Source: Thermofontimicrobium_A sp034505795 (lineage in GTDB: Bacteria > Zhuqueibacterota > Zhuqueibacteria > Thermofontimicrobiales > Thermofontimicrobiaceae). From it: a stretch of 64,000 nt of DNA. The position numbers and the translations under genes are program-made. The DNA lies in assembly GCA_034505795.1 (NCBI GenBank), contig JAPDQM010000004.1, positions 22,317 to 86,316 on the forward strand, written 5' to 3'. The notes below the pieces were generated by a model, which did not search any database, was not told where the DNA came from, and worked only from the letters and a program-made list of their open reading frames with translations. Positions 62,402 to 64,000 of this stretch are shown here, piece by piece (position 1 is the stretch's first letter; each line of letters begins with the position of its first letter).

Positions 62402-63103
62402 CTATTTAATTTCATCCACCAACGCCGCCCGATCCAATTTTATACCAGGCCCCATGGTTGACGATAACGTCACCGAACGCAGATACTGCCCTTTGGCGGA
62501 GGAAGGCTTTAGCCTCAATACCATTTCCAAAAAAGCCCGCACATTTTCTTTGATTTTAGCCGCATCAAATGACAGTTTGCCCACGGCGGCATGCAAATTA
62601 CCATTGCGATCTACCCGGAAATCAATCTTGCCCGCCTTTACATCTTTCACTGCCTGCCCCACATCAAAGCTAACCGTGCCGCTTTTGGGATTGGGCATCA
62701 TGCCTTTGGGACCCAAAATCTTGCCCAACTTTCCCACCACATTCATCACATCCGGTGTCGCAATAATCACATCGCAATCCAGCCACCCCTGCTGCAATTT
62801 CTCCACATATTCATCCAATCCCACATAGTCCGCACCTGCCTCCTGGGCCTCTTTCTCCTTCGCGCCTTTGGTCAATACCAGAACACGCACGCTCTTTCCG
62901 GTTCCATTGGGCAAGGTCACCGTACCTCGCACCATCTGATCCGCGTGTCGTGGATCAACTCCCAGACGCACAGCCACTTCCACCGATTGATCAAATTTCG
63001 TGGTGGCAAATTCCTTCAGCAGCGGTATCGCCTCGTCGAGCCGGTATTCTTTGCCTCGCTCAACCTTGCTGGACAATTGATTATAACGTTTACTTCGTTT
63101 CAT
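62402..63103 (-). CDS. rplA: Ribosomal protein L1
   Basis: A 233-residue L1-stalk protein with 'RYNQLSSKVERGKEYRLDEA', 'ILGPKGMMPNPKSGTVSFDV' and 'KGQYLRSVTLSSTMGPGIKL'. It controls E-site tRNA release and can repress the rplK-rplA mRNA. Confidence 0.98.
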   Translation of the reverse strand: MKRSKRYNQLSSKVERGKEYRLDEAIPLLKEFATTKFDQSVEVAVRLGVDPRHADQMVRGTVTLPNGTGKSVRVLVLTKGAKEKEAQEAGADYVGLDEYVEKLQQGWLDCDVIIATPDVMNVVGKLGKILGPKGMMPNPKSGTVSFDVGQAVKDVKAGKIDFRVDRNGNLHAAVGKLSFDAAKIKENVRAFLEMVLRLKPSSAKGQYLRSVTLSSTMGPGIKLDRAALVDEIK

Positions 63104-63139
63104 TTTATCTCCATCAAAACAGTTACACTCTGAATCGAT

Positions 63140-63565
63140 TTAGGCTTCGATGGTAATGCCCATACTTCGAGCTGTTCCCTCAATCATGCTGATGGCGCTC
63201 TCCAATGAAAAGGCGTTCAAATCCTTCATCTTCAGCTCAGCGATCTCTTTCACCTGGGCGCGAGTAACTTTGCCCACCTTCTGGCGATTCGGCTCGCCCG
63301 AGCCCTTTTCCAATCCAGCAGCCTTTTTCAGCAACACGGCGGCTGGAGGAGTCTTCGTAATAAAAGTGAACGATCGATCCGCATAGACCGTAATGATCAC
63401 CGGGATGATAAGCCCTTTTTGCTCTTGCGTCTTTGCATTGAACGCTTTGCAAAATTCCATGATATTCACCCCATGCTGTCCTAGCGCAGGACCAACCGGT
63501 GGTGAGGGATTTGCATTCCCTGCCGGGATCTGCAGCTTAATCGTACCAACAACTTTCTTTGCCAT
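63140..63565 (-). CDS. rplK: Ribosomal protein L11
   Basis: A 141-residue GTPase-centre protein with the proline-rich 'KLQIPAGNANPSPPVGPALG' then QHGVNIMEFCKAFN. It is important for factor binding and the stringent response. It starts six bases after nusG. Confidence 0.98.
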   Translation of the reverse strand: MAKKVVGTIKLQIPAGNANPSPPVGPALGQHGVNIMEFCKAFNAKTQEQKGLIIPVIITVYADRSFTFITKTPPAAVLLKKAAGLEKGSGEPNRQKVGKVTRAQVKEIAELKMKDLNAFSLESAISMIEGTARSMGITIEA

Positions 63566-63571
63566 GTGACG

Positions 63572-64000
63572 TTATTTCTCCAATTCGACTTGTAAAAAAT
63601 CAAGCTCAACAGGTGTTGACCTGCCAAATATACTCACCATAACTTTTAATTTGCTCTTTTCTTCATTCACCTCTTTTACAACGCCCGTAAAATCGGTAAA
63701 TGGCCCATCAATTACTTTGATGGGATCACCCACCCGAAATGGAACCGCCATCAACTCGCGATTCTTGGCTTCATCCACGCGGCCCAAAATCCGTTTCACC
63801 TCATCCGGACGCAACGGTTGCGGCTTATTTTTCGACCCAATAAAATGCGTCACCCCCGGTGTATTGGCAATGATATGCATCGTGTCCTTATCCAGCACCA
63901 TTTCAATCAGAATATAGCCCGGGAAAAATATTTTATTCTTCACCTTGCGCTTGCCATCCCGCATTTCCGTCACATCTTCCGATGGCACCAGGATCGTGGG
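63572..64000 (-). CDS. nusG: Transcription antitermination factor NusG (5' end cut by window edge)
   Basis: The visible 142 codons are the C-terminal part of NusG. In frame, TILVPSEDVTEMRDGKRKV and FFPGYILIEMV match the second half of the NGN domain, and 'FRVGDPIKVIDGPFTDFTGV' is the KOW domain. The N-terminus lies beyond the right edge. NusG couples RNA polymerase to ribosomes and Rho, and classically precedes rplK. Confidence 0.96.
   Translation of the reverse strand, partial: PTILVPSEDVTEMRDGKRKVKNKIFFPGYILIEMVLDKDTMHIIANTPGVTHFIGSKNKPQPLRPDEVKRILGRVDEAKNRELMAVPFRVGDPIKVIDGPFTDFTGVVKEVNEEKSKLKVMVSIFGRSTPVELDFLQVELEK

Noticed and set aside
1..64000. CRISPR arrays, tRNA or rRNA genes, insertion sequences, phage attachment sites
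   Set aside because: No regularly spaced repeats with unique spacers, no cloverleaf-like or rRNA-like stretch and no transposase or integrase frame were seen. The short tandem arrays found have no spacers.

Overview
The window looks like chromosomal DNA from a Gram-negative member of the FCB/Calditrichota-type lineages. It pairs a complete ribosomal/RNA-polymerase superoperon with outer-membrane genes typical of these groups: TonB-dependent receptors with an N-terminal carboxypeptidase-regulatory-like domain, secreted proteins ending in type IX secretion (T9SS) sorting domains of the 'NYPNPFN' or 'VVPNPF' kind, and PorV/PorQ-family barrels. The assignment is inferred from gene families; no rRNA or other phylogenetic marker was searched.

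Region 1 (1-28645, all minus strand) is an envelope and secretion region. Its core is a cassette present three times: TonB-dependent receptor, a ~700-residue secreted protein with FN3 and C-terminal sorting-like domains, a PorV/PorQ-like protein, and an IPT/TIG beta-propeller lipoprotein. Cassette B (14059-21706) has all four. Cassette A (22272-28645) lacks the lipoprotein and is followed by a broken gene remnant. Cassette C (7170-13785) lacks PorV. Downstream lie two T9SS-sorted secreted proteins, a TolB-like propeller protein and an N-acetylmuramoyl-L-alanine amidase cut by the left window edge. Short tandem repeats with 7-, 8- and 47-bp units lie between these genes. Cassettes A and B have strong sigma70-like promoters with long leaders.

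Region 2 (29074-32286, plus strand) is a compact iron operon, fur-feoB-dtxR, with overlapping genes and a near-consensus Fur box at its promoter. It diverges from cassette A.

Region 3 (32397-64000, minus strand) is one nearly unbroken translation/transcription superoperon. In transcription order: nusG (cut by the right edge), rplK, rplA, rplJ, rplL, rpoB, rpoC, rpsL, rpsG, fusA, tuf, rpsJ, rplC, rplD, rplW, rplB, rpsS, rplV, rpsC, rplP, rpmC, rpsQ, rplN, rplX, rplE, rpsN, rpsH, rplF, rplR, rpsE, rpmD, rplO, secY, adk, map, infA, rpmJ, rpsM, rpsK, rpsD, rpoA, rplQ. It ends at a strong intrinsic terminator that faces the end of the iron operon. At least six of its ribosomal genes appear to start with TTG, and tuf has a G-ending codon pattern unlike its neighbours.

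The best candidate for an undescribed system is the repeated receptor/cargo/PorV/lipoprotein cassette: possibly an outer-membrane uptake or surface-assembly machine with cargo-specific type IX secretion shuttles.
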